From an uncultured Eubacteriales bacterium (GTDB lineage: Bacteria; Bacillota; Clostridia; Oscillospirales; Oscillospiraceae), in assembly GCA_934572535.1 (NCBI GenBank), contig CAKTLJ010000001.1:1-64000 (forward strand): a DNA stretch of 64,000 nucleotides, in the 5' to 3' direction. Each line of letters opens with the position of its first letter. The first letter of the stretch is position 1. The notes beneath the pieces were generated by a model, which saw only the letters and a list, made by a program, of their open reading frames with translations, ran no database searches and had not been told where the DNA came from. Below, piece by piece: positions 63,480 through 64,000 of this stretch. A program made the translations under genes and the position numbers.

Positions 63480-64000
63480 TCAGTACATGCCGCCGCTCAT
63501 ATCTGCCGCGGGCATACCTGCGCCGGTCGCAGAGGGGGGAGCCAGACGGTCGCCCACCAGAGCCTCGGTGGTCAGCAGCATGGCGGAGATGGAGGCTGCG
63601 TTCTCCAGGGCGGAACGGGTGACCTTGGTGGGGTCAACGATACCGCTGGAGAGCATGTCACAGTAAACTTCCTTGTAAGCGTCGAAGCCATAGCCGACCT
63701 CGCCGCTGCTTCTGACCTTCTCCAGAATGACGGAGGAGTCCAGGCCGGCGTTGGAAGCGATCTGGCGCAGGGGAGCGGTCAGGGCGCGGCAGACGATCTG
63801 CACGCCGGTCTTCTCGTCACCTTCGACTTCATCGATCAGCTTCTCCACCTCGGGGATGGCGTTGACGTATGCGGTACCACCGCCGGCAACGATGCCCTCT
63901 TCCACAGCGGCGCGGGTGGCGTTCAGGGCGTCCTCGATGCGCAGCTTCTTTTCCTTCATCTCGGTCTCGGTCGCAGCACCGACACGGATGATGGCGACGC
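63480..64000 (-). CDS. groL: Chaperonin GroEL, C-terminal part
   Basis: The last 173 codons of groEL are present; the gene continues past the right edge. The C-terminal equatorial domain is intact ([51 protein letters not shown] and TTEALV). The end has the Gly/Met-rich form [14 protein letters not shown], typical of GroEL. A terminator hairpin follows. Confidence 0.98.
   Translation of the reverse strand, partial: VAIIRVGAATETEMKEKKLRIEDALNATRAAVEEGIVAGGGTAYVNAIPEVEKLIDEVEGDEKTGVQIVCRALTAPLRQIASNAGLDSSVILEKVRSSGEVGYGFDAYKEVYCDMLSSGIVDPTKVTRSALENAASISAMLLTTEALVGDRLAPPSATGAGMPAADMSGGMY

Overview
The window suggests a Gram-positive, high-GC member of the Clostridia, probably an Oscillospiraceae-type gut anaerobe (inference from gene content and codon use). 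The signs are many Cys-box lipoproteins with no outer-membrane genes, several radical SAM enzymes, FeoAB with a Cys-rich partner, meso-diaminopimelate dehydrogenase, a CD1871A-type CXXC mini-protein beside a polyferredoxin-like membrane protein, and a serine-recombinase cassette. Most genes are compact, with strong AGGAGG-type ribosome sites and clear hairpin terminators at convergent ends. No rRNA, tRNA or CRISPR array was found.

Layout. 1-353 holds a terminator, a perfect 21-bp palindrome and an unexplained compact segment. 354-6029 is an unusual sensory and amide-metabolism module: a soluble histidine kinase fused to an AmiC/urea-amide-type ligand-binding domain (minus strand), then on the plus strand an internally duplicated membrane protein, a nitrilase-superfamily amidohydrolase and a YesN-type response regulator. 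6211-7776 carries nrdR and a DUF421/DUF4363 pair. 7905-13226 is a mobile cassette of one small gene and three overlapping large serine recombinases, ending 29 bp from tgt. tgt-queA (minus) and asd-dapA (plus) follow; ddh at 35.5-36.5 kb supplies the one-step dehydrogenase route to meso-DAP.

17.9-23.2 kb is a TetR-controlled pair: an MMPL/RND-like exporter and a secreted coiled-coil protein, with divergent promoters sharing a palindromic operator. Next come an NhaC-type antiporter, an MBL-fold hydrolase and an OmpR-type two-component system. Divergent from that system is an extracytoplasmic redox operon at 27.7-31.3 kb: CXXC mini-protein, polyferredoxin-like membrane protein, Met/Cys-rich lipoprotein, TlpA-type thioredoxin lipoprotein and MsrAB lipoprotein. 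It probably moves electrons across the membrane to repair oxidised methionine in surface proteins.

31.4-34.0 kb is a radical SAM enzyme divergent from an uncharacterised protein, with repeated half-sites between them. Then come a TetR regulator, a TVP38-type membrane protein, ddh, a YkpA-like ABC-F protein, a FliB-like protein, a MATE remnant, an RsmH homologue and the feoAB iron operon with a palindromic promoter. 43.7-53.6 kb holds an NSS transporter, the paired radical SAM/DUF2344 genes, a secreted serpin, an MgtC-like protein, an uncharacterised membrane-anchored protein and an ABC exporter. 53.8-58.6 kb is a MarR-HlyD-RND efflux operon.

The last block (63.3-58.7 kb, minus) is a tight six-gene operon: C26 glutamine amidotransferase, Smr protein, hotdog thioesterase, YhcC-type radical SAM protein, a CobW-type GTPase with an expanding His repeat, and a second CobW-type GTPase fused to a DUF1980/YcgQ-like domain. 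The window ends inside groEL. The best candidates for undescribed systems are the kinase-AmiC module, the redox operon with its Met/Cys-rich lipoprotein, and the paired CobW GTPases.
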